45,728 nt of DNA from Bacilli bacterium (GTDB lineage: Bacteria; Bacillota_I; Bacilli_A; ML615J-28; CAG-698), in assembly GCA_918272565.1 (NCBI GenBank), contig CAKJYW010000015.1:1-45728 (forward strand), read 5' to 3'. Below the pieces are notes generated by a model. The model was given only the letters and a program-made list of their open reading frames with translations, ran no database searches and had not been told where the DNA came from. The position numbers and the translations under genes are program-made. Of the stretch, positions 16,480 to 26,395 are shown in pieces (within the stretch, counting starts at the first letter, position 1; every line of letters starts with the position of its first letter).

Positions 16480-19290
16480 ATGAAAAGTGACAAATTAGAA
16501 ACATTAGCTATTAACTTAATAGAAGATTTAAAGAAAAGAAATGATCCTTTTAAAGAAAGTATCATCCTTTTTACCTCACACAGTGTAGCATCCTTCTTTA
16601 AAGCTTTCTATCTAAAACATAATGATGGTATTTTAATGAATGTTAAATATATGACAATAGATAATGCTATCTATGATTTGTTTATGATAGATCCTTCTTT
16701 AAGGAAAGCTTCAAAAAAAGAGATTTCTAGTTTGATTATTAAGTGCATATTAGAAAAAAAACTATATTCTAACTATCTAGACGACGAACTTAAGGGCATT
16801 AAGTTATTCGATTTAGCAAGTGAACTAGCTACTCTTTTTTCTAGTTACGAACAAGATTTAGCATTTGATGCTAGTTTTAGTGATGTGGATAATAAGGATA
16901 AGCAAGATATAGAAAAGGAAATATACGATTATGTATCTAGAAAGTTACAAGATGCAGGTTTTATCACTTTAAATTATGTATTAAATGACGGTGTTAAGGT
17001 AGGATGCGATAAAGATATCTATTTATTTGGCTTTAATGAATATTCTAGATGGGAAAAGGCAGTAATAGATAAAATAAATAAAGAAATAGATATTAAAGAA
17101 TACAAACTAGAATATTGTAAATTAGAAAAAATCGATAAAAATAACATCGTTAAAGCACCTAAGAAAGTTAGAGAAGTAGAAAACCTTCATAGCACCATTT
17201 GTAATATCCTTTTATCTGATAGTGACGCCACTTTTAGTGATTTTCTAGTTATAAGTAATAATTTAAGTGAGTATGAAAATGATATTAATAGGGTGTTTAA
17301 TCAAGATAACGTTAATTTTCCTTCAATTCCTTATTTTATTAACAGTCAAAGCGAAAAAGATAATGATGCTTTAAGCTTATTTAATAGCTTGTTATCGATT
17401 TTAAGTAAGGGATTTTTAGTAAAATCAGACTTTTTAGATATCATATCTAATAATATTATAAGAAATACTAAAGATATTAGTATAGAAGATGCCGCTTTAT
17501 TTAAAGATATCTTAGAAGATTTAGGCGTTTTTAGGTTTGAAACATGGAATAATGCTATAAAAAGGATGCTTTTATCAAAAATAAGCGATATTAATGATAG
17601 TGATAATAAAGTTAATTTAGAAAATAAAGATTATTTGCCATATTATAAGATAGGTTTAGATGATGAGAAAATTGTTAAGTTTATTGAAGTTTATAATGAT
17701 ATAAAGCGCCTTATAAATTTCAAAAATGAGAGCGAAACCATAAATGAAACAAATTTAAACGAATTAATGCAAATTATAGCTAAATTCTATTCTAAAGTGG
17801 AATTTGGGCAAGAAACTAGTAAAACCCTCTCTAAATTGCAAAAATTGGCCGAATTTTGGCGCGAGGCTCGAGTTTTCGGCGTTCCACTAATTACAATACT
17901 CCTCATTTTTAAAGACCAACTAAGGAGAATTAATTATAGTGTTGGAGAAGAGTATTTTAGTGGTATTTCATTTAAATCATTTAATCGAGGAGAAACTCTA
18001 GCAAGCAAGTTTTTATTTATACTTGGTGCAAGTAGCAATAATTTTGATAGCAAAACTAGGGTAAGTTCTTTAGACTTTAGAAAAGAGAAAAATGACTTTG
18101 AATTAGACAAAAATACCTTAAATTTAATCGTTCATAATTGTAAAAATACATATGTTTCATATGTTTATCGTGATTTAAAGAGCGATGGTGAGTATTATTT
18201 GAGTGAACTTGTCATGAGTTTAGTTAATAGTAGGGTAAAAGAGGAAGAAATTAGAGCAATTTCTTTAGATGAAGAAAGAGATTACGCTTCACTATTTACT
18301 AAAGATGAATTTAGACACAAAAATTATTACTTGAATCTATTTGAAAGTAGCAAAAATGAGGAAAAAGAGCCTAGCTATATAGAAGAAACTGAGCAAAATT
18401 TTGTTTATAATTTGAGTGTAGCAAAAATTGCTTCATTTTTAGATGAACCACTTTCACTAAAAGCATCACTTTTATTTGATAATGAGGATGATACTAAGCT
18501 AGAAGATTATGAAAGCTTAAATATTAGTGCTCTTGATAGGGCAAATCTATTTAAAATCTTGATTAAAGATTATTTTAGTTATCTAAATAATAAAAATAGG
18601 GATTTAGAAGCATTTAAAGAAGCTGAATTTGAAAGACTCGATTTAGAAGGAGTGCTAAATGGAAGTAGTAAAATTATAAAGGAAGCTATGTTTAACGTTT
18701 GTTTTATAAATTTGTGCGACTTTTTGACTAAATTAGACTCTCTAGATAATTACGAAGTAGTTAGTGAATTTGATTTAAGGGTTGATGATTATAATATAGA
18801 TTCATTTGATATATATATAAAAAGCGAAGAAAGTGATCATATATCATATTTTCTAACTAAAGTCGGTAAATCTAAAGTAAAAGAAAAAGATTATTTAAAT
18901 CTTTATGTTCTATCACTACTAGATGTTATTAGAAATAAGATTTCAAAAAAAATTATCTTAAATCCATATTTTGATGAAAAGAAAACTAAAGAATATGAGA
19001 TTAATTATCTTGAAGCTAGAGTGGTATTATTAAATATCATCGGTAAAATCAACGATTTTAGTAATCTAAAAGCATTTGATAATAGTATAGATAGCGAAGA
19101 TATTGAATCAGTAGCTTTTATTTATGAAGCGATTAAAGATAACAAGTGGGAATATTTTAAACATAAAGAGTTATTCAATGAAGATAATATCGGGTATAGT
19201 GATTTAGATATCAAATCAATATACAAAAATGAACAAAAAGAATATATAAAACTTGTTAAGTATTATAAGGAGGCAAAAGATGGAGAGTAA
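16480..19290 (+). CDS. recC: Exodeoxyribonuclease V gamma subunit (RecC)
   Basis: 936 residues from ATG 16480 (AGGTGATAG upstream; the earlier GTG 16471 lies inside the ribosome site). The N-terminus, NDPFKESIILFTSHSVASFF, fits RecC's NPLxPExVLVQSxGMxxWL. There is no Walker A P-loop at the N-terminus and no C-terminal cysteine cluster, both of which AddB would have. A later segment (FSGISFKSFNRGETLASKF) fits the RecC region before the inactive nuclease domain. RecC holds RecB and RecD together and reads Chi. Shorter than E. coli RecC (about 1120). It overlaps recB by 11 bases. Divergent, so the call leans on order and neighbours. Confidence 0.82.
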   Translation: MKSDKLETLAINLIEDLKKRNDPFKESIILFTSHSVASFFKAFYLKHNDGILMNVKYMTIDNAIYDLFMIDPSLRKASKKEISSLIIKCILEKKLYSNYLDDELKGIKLFDLASELATLFSSYEQDLAFDASFSDVDNKDKQDIEKEIYDYVSRKLQDAGFITLNYVLNDGVKVGCDKDIYLFGFNEYSRWEKAVIDKINKEIDIKEYKLEYCKLEKIDKNNIVKAPKKVREVENLHSTICNILLSDSDATFSDFLVISNNLSEYENDINRVFNQDNVNFPSIPYFINSQSEKDNDALSLFNSLLSILSKGFLVKSDFLDIISNNIIRNTKDISIEDAALFKDILEDLGVFRFETWNNAIKRMLLSKISDINDSDNKVNLENKDYLPYYKIGLDDEKIVKFIEVYNDIKRLINFKNESETINETNLNELMQIIAKFYSKVEFGQETSKTLSKLQKLAEFWREARVFGVPLITILLIFKDQLRRINYSVGEEYFSGISFKSFNRGETLASKFLFILGASSNNFDSKTRVSSLDFRKEKNDFELDKNTLNLIVHNCKNTYVSYVYRDLKSDGEYYLSELVMSLVNSRVKEEEIRAISLDEERDYASLFTKDEFRHKNYYLNLFESSKNEEKEPSYIEETEQNFVYNLSVAKIASFLDEPLSLKASLLFDNEDDTKLEDYESLNISALDRANLFKILIKDYFSYLNNKNRDLEAFKEAEFERLDLEGVLNGSSKIIKEAMFNVCFINLCDFLTKLDSLDNYEVVSEFDLRVDDYNIDSFDIYIKSEESDHISYFLTKVGKSKVKEKDYLNLYVLSLLDVIRNKISKKIILNPYFDEKKTKEYEINYLEARVVLLNIIGKINDFSNLKAFDNSIDSEDIESVAFIYEAIKDNKWEYFKHKELFNEDNIGYSDLDIKSIYKNEQKEYIKLVKYYKEAKDGE

Positions 19291-22200
19291 CATTTTTGAT
19301 GTTAACAAAGTTGATTTGAAAAAAGCACTTTCTATCGAAGCTTCTGCTGGTACTGGTAAAACTCATAATATATGTGAGATCGTAAAAAGGTTACTATTTG
19401 AATACGATGGTTATTCTTTAGATAATATATTAATTGTTACATATACTGATAAAGCAACTGAAGAGCTGAAAAACCGAATTAGGAAAGCTGTTTTAGAAAA
19501 AGTTAATGAAGGTAAGAAAGATGTTAATCTCGATAAGATGAGCGTCTTTACGATTCATTCGTTTTGTGAGAGTGTCTTAAAAGAGTTTGGAGTAGAGATG
19601 AACCTTCCTCTTGATTTAGAGATTGCTTCTGAAAGAAAGATGCTAGATGACTTTCTAGATTATTATTTAAGAGATACATCAATATTTAGTGAAATAGAAA
19701 GAATCAAAGGGATTGATTTAAAGTTCAATTTTGATGAACTAAAAGTTACACTAATTAATGTTTTAGATAAATATTATTTAGATATAAATAATAAAGTAGA
19801 TGAAAAGATAATATCACTAAAAGATGATGATGCTTTTAGCTATATTGATAAATTGTGGTTAGATGCAAAAGAGCAAGGTAATCCATTTGATAGCATTTAT
19901 AACGAAGCAAAAGCTTTTAAATATTATTATGACATTTTATCTAATAGCAATTTAGATAAAGCAAAGGGACTAACTCTAGCTATAAAAGACTTTATTAATG
20001 ATGAGGTGAGTTTTGATCTATCTACATTTAGAGTAAGTAAAACTTGGAGTGATTTAGAAAAAGAAGCCTATAATTATTTCAAAGAATTTAGAAATCATAT
20101 TAATAAAGGGATTAACTTTAATAAATATCTAATATATAAATATGTTGATGATATATATATTAGGTATGAAGAAAAGAAGAAAGAACTAAAAAAAGAATCT
20201 TTTAATGATTTATTAAAATGTGTTAGAGAAAGTGTTATTAATAACGAAGAGTTTAAGAAAAAATTACAGAAAAAATACAAATATGCGATAATCGATGAGT
20301 TCCAAGACACTAATATGTTACAATATGACATTTTTAAAAATATCTTTTTAAATGTAGAGGGGCATAATTTAGTTGTTGTTGGGGACCCTAAGCAGTCTAT
20401 TTACTCGTTCCAAGGGGCAGATTTAAATGTCTACCAGGAAGCTGTTAGTGAAATTAATAATAAAAAGATACTTGATAATAACTTTAGATCTAGAAAAGAA
20501 GTTGTGGCATCATGTAATAAATATTTTGGTGGAGACTTCTTTAATGAAAGTATAAGTTTTTATAATAGCGCTACACCAAATGCTAGAATAAAAATGAATG
20601 CTAAATATAAAGGTGAAGATATCAAAGGCTTGATTATAGCTGGTGGAGTTGACGCGCCACTATCACCAAGTGAGTACGCTAAAGTGATTGTTGAGAGGAT
20701 TGTTGACTATTGTAAAAAAGAAAATGGAAAAACGAACCTTACTTTAATTGATAAAGATGGTAAAGAAAATAATGTAAGTTTTTCATCTTTTTGTATCCTT
20801 TATAGAACTAAATCAGAAGCATCATATATCATTAATGAGCTTAATAGGTGTGGAATACCATCTGTTAGATACAAAGATAAGAATCTATTAAACGGTCGTG
20901 AATGCAAGAATTTCATCACCATTTTAAAAGCGATTGATGCAATTGATTTTACTGGTAAAAGAAGAAGGTTATTTAGGACCGCTTTATTTACTGATTTCTT
21001 TGGAAAATCAATAAATGAAATAAGCAGTAAAGTTTATGATAGAGATGATTCTAAAGAAATGGGTCTAATCAATGAGTGGAAATATCTAGCTAGAAGCAAA
21101 AGATATGATGAACTAATTGGTGGAATCATTGAAAAATCTAATCTATATGATAACCTAAAGGATATAAGCGATAATAAGATACTTATTAAGTATTTACAAA
21201 TAGCGGATATTGCAATTGATTATTTATATAATAACCATACAATTAGCGACTTAATTAGTTATCTAAACAAAGAGATGAAATCATCTAGTGATGATGACAG
21301 TGAGGTTGTTGAGATTGGAACTGACTTTGATGCACTTAGGCTAATGACAATTCATGCATCTAAGGGTCTTGAATTTCCTATTTGTTTCTTCTTTGGTGGT
21401 TTTAAGAACAAAAACACAAAAGCTAAAGTTTTTACATATCATGATGAAGATGGTAAAAGAAAAATATCTTTTGATAGTAGCGATGAAAGATGCGATTTAA
21501 AGGAAGAGTGGAAAAGATTAATATATGTAGCCTTTACTAGATGTAAATATTTGCTTATGATTCCGTATTTTAAAGAAGGAAAAAGAGAGAATATCTATTT
21601 ATCTACTTTAAATCAAGCTACATTCAATTATCAAAAGAATTATGTAGATGATTATGAATTAGTTGAATATTCATATCCTGACTATCTATCTATAAGAAGC
21701 GACGTTAAAGAGATATTAAGAAAAGAAACCACTGTTTCTTTTAAAGCTGAAGAGCAAAAGATGCGAATTAAAGAACTTATTCCATTTAGATGGAGTAAGG
21801 GAGTGTTTAAACATTCATATTCTTCCCTTTCTCACGGACACGATGAAGATAGTGAAGAGAAGAACCTCGAAGGAGTAGAAGTATTTACAATTAATAAAGC
21901 TGATAGTAATGCTAGAGTATTTATCACTAATTTAGATGAAACAAAAGAGGCTTTTAATACACCTATTGACTTTCCAAAAGGAGCTGATATTGGATCAGCA
22001 CTTCATGAAGTGTTTGAAAAGGCCACATTCACTGATTATTCATTTGATAACTATAATGATAATAGTAGTAAACTAGATGCTTTAATTAATGAATCACTTG
22101 ATAATTACAATGTTAATTGTAATAGTGAAGGAATTAGTTACATTAAAAACATGGTGTTTAATGTTTTAAATAGCGATCTTATTGAAATAAAGGGAAGCGA

Positions 22201-22684
22201 TAATTCTAATAAGTTCTTTAAGCTATCTAGCATTAAAGATATAGATAAATTAGCTGAAACCGAGTTTGATTTTAATCTATTAAATGAGAAACTTAAGAAT
22301 TATTGTAATGGATTTATCGACTTAGTCTTTAGAAGAGGGGATTATTATTCTATTCTAGACTGGAAAAGCGATAGCATTAATGATGATGACTTAACTAATT
22401 ATGGTTTGATGAGTGATTTGATTAATCACACTGATAGTCGCTACTCTATCCAAAGGGTTTTATATTCTTATTGCTTAATTAACTATCTAAGTGAAGTCTT
22501 AGGTAAAACTAAAGAAGAAGTGTTTAAAGAAAACTTTGGTGGTATCTATTATGTATATTTAAGAGGTTGCGTGAAAGATTATTCTAACGGAATCTACGCT
22601 CAGAGTTGGGATAGTTACAAAACTCTAGAAGAAGCTTTTAATAATATCATAAAAGAAAAAATAGGAGGAACAGATGAATCATAA
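19280..22684 (+). CDS. recB: Exodeoxyribonuclease V beta subunit (RecB), helicase-nuclease
   Basis: 1134 residues from ATG 19280, which has AAGGAGG at 19267-19273; a TTG at 19253 is too early. UvrD-type 3'-5' helicase motifs run in order: ASAGTGKT, VTYTDKATEELKNRI, TIHSFCESVL, IIDEFQDT, VVGDPKQSIYSFQGAD, NNFRSRKE, LMTIHASKGLEFP and IYVAFTR. The C-terminal RecB nuclease domain keeps the catalytic residues: His in GSALHEVFE, Asp in NGFIDLVF and D-x-K in LDWKSD. It resects broken DNA ends for RecA loading. Overlaps recC and recD by 11 bases each. Confidence 0.93.
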   Translation: MESNIFDVNKVDLKKALSIEASAGTGKTHNICEIVKRLLFEYDGYSLDNILIVTYTDKATEELKNRIRKAVLEKVNEGKKDVNLDKMSVFTIHSFCESVLKEFGVEMNLPLDLEIASERKMLDDFLDYYLRDTSIFSEIERIKGIDLKFNFDELKVTLINVLDKYYLDINNKVDEKIISLKDDDAFSYIDKLWLDAKEQGNPFDSIYNEAKAFKYYYDILSNSNLDKAKGLTLAIKDFINDEVSFDLSTFRVSKTWSDLEKEAYNYFKEFRNHINKGINFNKYLIYKYVDDIYIRYEEKKKELKKESFNDLLKCVRESVINNEEFKKKLQKKYKYAIIDEFQDTNMLQYDIFKNIFLNVEGHNLVVVGDPKQSIYSFQGADLNVYQEAVSEINNKKILDNNFRSRKEVVASCNKYFGGDFFNESISFYNSATPNARIKMNAKYKGEDIKGLIIAGGVDAPLSPSEYAKVIVERIVDYCKKENGKTNLTLIDKDGKENNVSFSSFCILYRTKSEASYIINELNRCGIPSVRYKDKNLLNGRECKNFITILKAIDAIDFTGKRRRLFRTALFTDFFGKSINEISSKVYDRDDSKEMGLINEWKYLARSKRYDELIGGIIEKSNLYDNLKDISDNKILIKYLQIADIAIDYLYNNHTISDLISYLNKEMKSSSDDDSEVVEIGTDFDALRLMTIHASKGLEFPICFFFGGFKNKNTKAKVFTYHDEDGKRKISFDSSDERCDLKEEWKRLIYVAFTRCKYLLMIPYFKEGKRENIYLSTLNQATFNYQKNYVDDYELVEYSYPDYLSIRSDVKEILRKETTVSFKAEEQKMRIKELIPFRWSKGVFKHSYSSLSHGHDEDSEEKNLEGVEVFTINKADSNARVFITNLDETKEAFNTPIDFPKGADIGSALHEVFEKATFTDYSFDNYNDNSSKLDALINESLDNYNVNCNSEGISYIKNMVFNVLNSDLIEIKGSDNSNKFFKLSSIKDIDKLAETEFDFNLLNEKLKNYCNGFIDLVFRRGDYYSILDWKSDSINDDDLTNYGLMSDLINHTDSRYSIQRVLYSYCLINYLSEVLGKTKEEVFKENFGGIYYVYLRGCVKDYSNGIYAQSWDSYKTLEEAFNNIIKEKIGGTDES

Positions 22685-24611
22685 TGAATTTTATAATTTA
22701 TTAAGTGAATGCAGACTGATTTCTCCTATTTGGAAATATGAGTTAGATCTATTTGAAAAACAAATAGAAGATGATTATTTGAAACTGTTTTTGGTGTATT
22801 TTGCTTTAGTTGATAAAGGAAACATCGCTTTGCCACTAAAGTTAGACGAATTTAGAAAAGTTTCTCAAGACTTAGTAGAAGGCCTAAAAGCAATGGATGA
22901 AGATAGTGACGAAGATCTTATATCTACTTTATCTAAAGAAATTAGTAATCTGGAGGCGACTTTAAACAAAGTAGAAAATGAAGTAGAGACTAAACTAAAT
23001 ACTATTTTTGAAGTATCAGGTGGTTATTTATATCTAAAGAAATATAATCATGCAAGAGTGTCTATTATAGAAGATATTAAAAGGCTTTTTGCTCCTAGAT
23101 TTAGTAATATTAAGAAATTTGAAATCGAAGACTTTTATAAAAAAGATTCTAGTTTTTCTTTAAGCGATGGTCAAAGAGAAATAGTTAATAGTGGACTAAA
23201 TAAAAACCTTGTTATTACTGGGGGACCAGGAACTGGTAAAACGACTTCAATTGTTTATTTACTTTTCTATTTATTATCAAATAACATTAATTATAATGTA
23301 TACCTAGCTTCATCATCTGGTAAAGCGGCATCACGTATGAAGGAATCTATCCTTAATGGGATGGAACTTATTAATCCATTATTAAAAGAAAAATATAGTG
23401 AAGTTAATAAAAAAATAAGTGGTGCAGTTGGTAGTGACATTTCTGAATATACCATTCATCGACTTCTTGAAGTTGATCCAGAAACTAATAAATTCAAATA
23501 TAACGAAAATAGGCAATTTGATGAAAACAGCATCTTTGTTATTGATGAAGCTAGTATGATAGATATCAACTTGTTTAGTAGCTTGCTTAAGGCGATTAAA
23601 ACAGGAAGTAGACTCTTTATCTTAGGTGATAAGAACCAACTTCCTTCAGTTGGTGCTGGTGAAGTGTTTAGTGAACTACTTAGATCAAAGATGTTAACAG
23701 GTAACGGTGAAGTTGTTGAAATTAAAAAATCACAAAGGTTTAAAGAAGATACAACTATCTATAAATTATCACTTATTATTAATAATGATTCATATCTTGA
23801 TTTAAAGAAAGAGAGTTTTCTTGATCCATCTTTATTTAAGGTAGAAAAAGTTGATAAAGCAAAGTGTCCTGTTTATTATTATTTAAATAGTGGTGATAAG
23901 CTTCACCAACAAAAGATAATTCAAAGTGTTTTAGATGTTTGGGTTAAGTGCTTCTTTTTGGGTAGCGATATAAAGAGTGCATCAACTAACCTGAAAGAAG
24001 ACTCAGATTTTGATAAAGTCTATAATTTCAATGAAAGAAGTAAGGTGATCACAGCTGAAAACGATGGTGTTAGAGGCGTTAGAGAGATTAATGATTATAT
24101 AAAAAAGATCATTTATAAAAGAAATGATTTATCTTTAGATATCATTAGAACAATGTATTCTTATCATATGGCTGGTGAAGTGATGATGATCACTAAAAAT
24201 AACAAAGCTCTAGATTTATATAATGGTGATAGTGGAGTTTTAGTTAGTTTTAGTGATGATGCCACATTATATTTCATGGTTAAAAAAGATTCTAAAATTG
24301 TTTATAAAGAAGGAAAAGTCGATGATAAAATCTTTAAGATTGGCTCATTTGTCTTTTATCCTCTTAGAATGATACCTTTAAGCGATATTAGCTTATCTTA
24401 CGCTATCACTGTTCATAAGTCACAAGGAAGTGATTATGAGAATATCTTGGTTATTCCACCAACTTCAGTTAATCACCCACTTCTAAATAGACAAATAATC
24501 TATACCGCAATTACTAGAACTAAAGGTAATACATATATATTATCTAATCTAGAAGCTTTGCTTCATGCTAAAAGCAACGTATTAAGAAGAATTACAAATA
24601 TTGATATATAA
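22674..24611 (+). CDS. recD: Exodeoxyribonuclease V alpha subunit (RecD), 5'-3' helicase
   Basis: 645 residues, close to E. coli RecD (about 608). ATG 22674 has AGGAGGAA upstream and overlaps recB by 11 bases. SF1B helicase motifs: Walker A GGPGTGKTT (about residue 183), ASSSGKAASRM, TIHRLLE, VIDEASMID (Walker B), LGDKNQLPSVGAGE, VHKSQGSDY and TAITRTK. It has the RecD-type N-terminal domain, and the recC-recB-recD order favours RecD over free-standing RecD2. Confidence 0.92.
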   Translation: MNHNEFYNLLSECRLISPIWKYELDLFEKQIEDDYLKLFLVYFALVDKGNIALPLKLDEFRKVSQDLVEGLKAMDEDSDEDLISTLSKEISNLEATLNKVENEVETKLNTIFEVSGGYLYLKKYNHARVSIIEDIKRLFAPRFSNIKKFEIEDFYKKDSSFSLSDGQREIVNSGLNKNLVITGGPGTGKTTSIVYLLFYLLSNNINYNVYLASSSGKAASRMKESILNGMELINPLLKEKYSEVNKKISGAVGSDISEYTIHRLLEVDPETNKFKYNENRQFDENSIFVIDEASMIDINLFSSLLKAIKTGSRLFILGDKNQLPSVGAGEVFSELLRSKMLTGNGEVVEIKKSQRFKEDTTIYKLSLIINNDSYLDLKKESFLDPSLFKVEKVDKAKCPVYYYLNSGDKLHQQKIIQSVLDVWVKCFFLGSDIKSASTNLKEDSDFDKVYNFNERSKVITAENDGVRGVREINDYIKKIIYKRNDLSLDIIRTMYSYHMAGEVMMITKNNKALDLYNGDSGVLVSFSDDATLYFMVKKDSKIVYKEGKVDDKIFKIGSFVFYPLRMIPLSDISLSYAITVHKSQGSDYENILVIPPTSVNHPLLNRQIIYTAITRTKGNTYILSNLEALLHAKSNVLRRITNIDI

Positions 24612-24629
24612 CTTAATGCTATAAAACAG

Positions 24630-24666
24630 CTGCAAGTCCCACTTAGTTTGGGACTTGCAGTTTTTT
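24630..24666 (+). terminator. Strong intrinsic terminator of recCBD
   Basis: Perfect 11-bp stem CTGCAAGTCCC / GGGACTTGCAG, 9-base loop, six T. Confidence 0.95.
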
Positions 24667-24762
24667 AATATTTTGAATAAAAATTTCATTGATATCGTAA
24701 TTATACTAGGGGAAAGTGAAAATGAATAAGATATAAAGAGTATATGTAAAAAAACAAAAATG

Positions 24763-24791
24763 TTGATTTTCTCTAGAAAATATTATATAAT
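24763..24791 (+). promoter_or_regulatory. Promoter of the AbiE operon
   Basis: TTGATT (24763-24768), 17-base spacer, TATAAT (24786-24791), 23 bases before the antitoxin start. Confidence 0.8.
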
Positions 24792-24814
24792 AATATTAAG
24801 TGGAGGAAATAAAC

Positions 24815-25429
24815 ATGGTTTATGATTTGGCGATGTTACATGAAAAGTATAAAAAATATAAAAATATAAATCAAAAAATATTCCTTGAAGAGAAAAAAGG
24901 GAATATTGTTAGAGTTAAAAGAGGCCTATATTCGACTGATATAGATAAAGATGGGGAGGTAATTTCTAATATTTGTTTCTCTCCATCATATATATCTTTT
25001 GAAAAGGCATTAAGTTATTATGGAATTATTCCAGAATATGTTAGTGCGTTTACTTGTGCCACTTTTAATAAAAACCATAATAAAACATATAGTAACGATA
25101 AGATTACTTTGTATTATAAATCTATTCCTGAGAAAGCTTTTCCTTTATACGTTTTAACAATGAGGAATGAAGATGGAATATCTTATAAAATTGCAAGTAA
25201 AGAAAAAGCGATTTGCGATATGCTTTATATCAAGTATCCTGTTAGGAGTATTAAAGATTTAAAAGTAATGCTATATGATGATATGAGATTTGATTATGAG
25301 GAAATAAAAAAACTAGATTTACAAAAACTATCTATTCTTATACCTTATTACAGATCAAACACCCTAAATACATTTTATAAATATATAAAAGGAGAGATTA
25401 CTAATGCTATTGATAGAAGAAATAATTAA
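24815..25429 (+). CDS. AbiEi-type antitoxin / transcriptional regulator
   Basis: 204 residues from ATG 24815 (GGAGG at 24802-24806; the earlier GTG 24800 overlaps that site). The N-terminal winged-helix region with VRVKRGLYS and the following SYISFEKALSYYGIIPE are typical of AbiEi-family antitoxins that repress their own operon. The C-terminal half is the family's second domain (SKEKAICDMLY). It overlaps the toxin gene by 26 bases, the usual arrangement of type IV AbiE modules. These can cause abortive infection or stabilise DNA. Confidence 0.85.
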   Translation: MVYDLAMLHEKYKKYKNINQKIFLEEKKGNIVRVKRGLYSTDIDKDGEVISNICFSPSYISFEKALSYYGIIPEYVSAFTCATFNKNHNKTYSNDKITLYYKSIPEKAFPLYVLTMRNEDGISYKIASKEKAICDMLYIKYPVRSIKDLKVMLYDDMRFDYEEIKKLDLQKLSILIPYYRSNTLNTFYKYIKGEITNAIDRRNN

Positions 25430-26261
25430 GCAATACAATCCCAAAACAATAGAAGAAACTAAGGCAGCATTAAGAGAAGTTATCCAATCAATTATATTAA
25501 TAGGTCTAAGTAGGGGAGGATTTTTTGAAAAGGGTTCTTTTTACGGTGGTACCGCATTAAGGATTTTTCATGGATTAAAGAGATACTCAGAAGACTTAGA
25601 TTTTACTTTAAACAGAAAGGATGATAATTTTTCTCTACAACCATATATTAAATCGATTAGAGAAGTGAGCGAATCTTATGGATTGAATTTTGAATTTTCT
25701 ATAAGAGAAAAAGTGAATCCAACGCCCATCGAAAGTACTTTTGCGAAGATTAATACATATGAAACATTTATTACATTAAAAATCGATCAAACATTCACAA
25801 ATATACTTCATAAGGATGAAGTTTTGAAAGTGAAGTTTGAAGTTGATACAAATCCGCCTCTAGGATTTAATACAGAAACAGTATGGCTAGATAGTCCTGA
25901 ATTTGCTCCAATAGTGGTTTTAGACTTGCCAAGTTTATTCTCTGGTAAAATTCATGCGGTATTATGTCGTAAGTATAAAAACAATGTTAAGGGTAGAGAT
26001 TACTATGATTTATTGTTCTATATTAAGAAGCATATTTCTCCAAATTTGGTTTATTTAAAAAATAGATTAATTGAATCAAATACAATAAAAGAAAGCGATG
26101 AATTTAATATTGATGTATTAAAGTCGATGTTAAAAGAAAGAATAAAAGATCTTGATTTTGATATGGTAAAAGAGGATGCATCTAAGTTTATATTTAAGGG
26201 TGAATCAATAGATATGTATTCTCTAGATTTATTTAATTATATGATAGATCAAATTAAATAA
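25404..26261 (+). CDS. AbiEii/AbiGii-type nucleotidyltransferase toxin
   Basis: 285 residues. The core reads GSFYGGTALRIFHGL with SEDLDFTL, the GG...R and DxD-type nucleotidyltransferase signature of AbiEii toxins. The later KIHAVLCRKYKNNVKGRDYYDL matches the family's second conserved block. Related toxins transfer nucleotides to tRNA or other targets. ATG 25404 has AAAGGAG upstream inside the antitoxin gene. All catalytic motifs are present, so it looks active. Confidence 0.88.
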   Translation: MLLIEEIIKQYNPKTIEETKAALREVIQSIILIGLSRGGFFEKGSFYGGTALRIFHGLKRYSEDLDFTLNRKDDNFSLQPYIKSIREVSESYGLNFEFSIREKVNPTPIESTFAKINTYETFITLKIDQTFTNILHKDEVLKVKFEVDTNPPLGFNTETVWLDSPEFAPIVVLDLPSLFSGKIHAVLCRKYKNNVKGRDYYDLLFYIKKHISPNLVYLKNRLIESNTIKESDEFNIDVLKSMLKERIKDLDFDMVKEDASKFIFKGESIDMYSLDLFNYMIDQIK

Positions 26262-26269
26262 TTATAAAT

Positions 26270-26303
26270 ACAAGTTATTGCAAAGTGTAATAACTTGTTT
26301 TTT
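26270..26303 (+). terminator. Intrinsic terminator
   Basis: Stem ACAAGTTATT / AATAACTTGT, 9-base loop, T run. Confidence 0.88.
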
Positions 26304-26336
26304 GTTGTCACATAAGTTTATAGTTTTTTACTTAAG

Positions 26337-26365
26337 TTGAAATAAAGTTGGAATTGTAGTATAAT
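26337..26365 (+). promoter_or_regulatory. Promoter of the YwaF-like gene
   Basis: TTGAAA (26337-26342), 17-base spacer, TATAAT (26360-26365), 30 bases before the start codon. Confidence 0.8.
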
Positions 26366-26395
26366 CATTGCTGTTTGTGATTCGAGGATAGAATA

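Noticed and set aside
16480-19290. AddB instead of RecC
   Set aside because: No N-terminal P-loop and no C-terminal iron-sulphur cysteines, and a RecD gene follows.
24714-24735. Tiny leader ORF after recD (AGGGG then ATG and three more codons)
   Set aside because: Only four codons, upstream of the AbiE promoter, with no sign of function.
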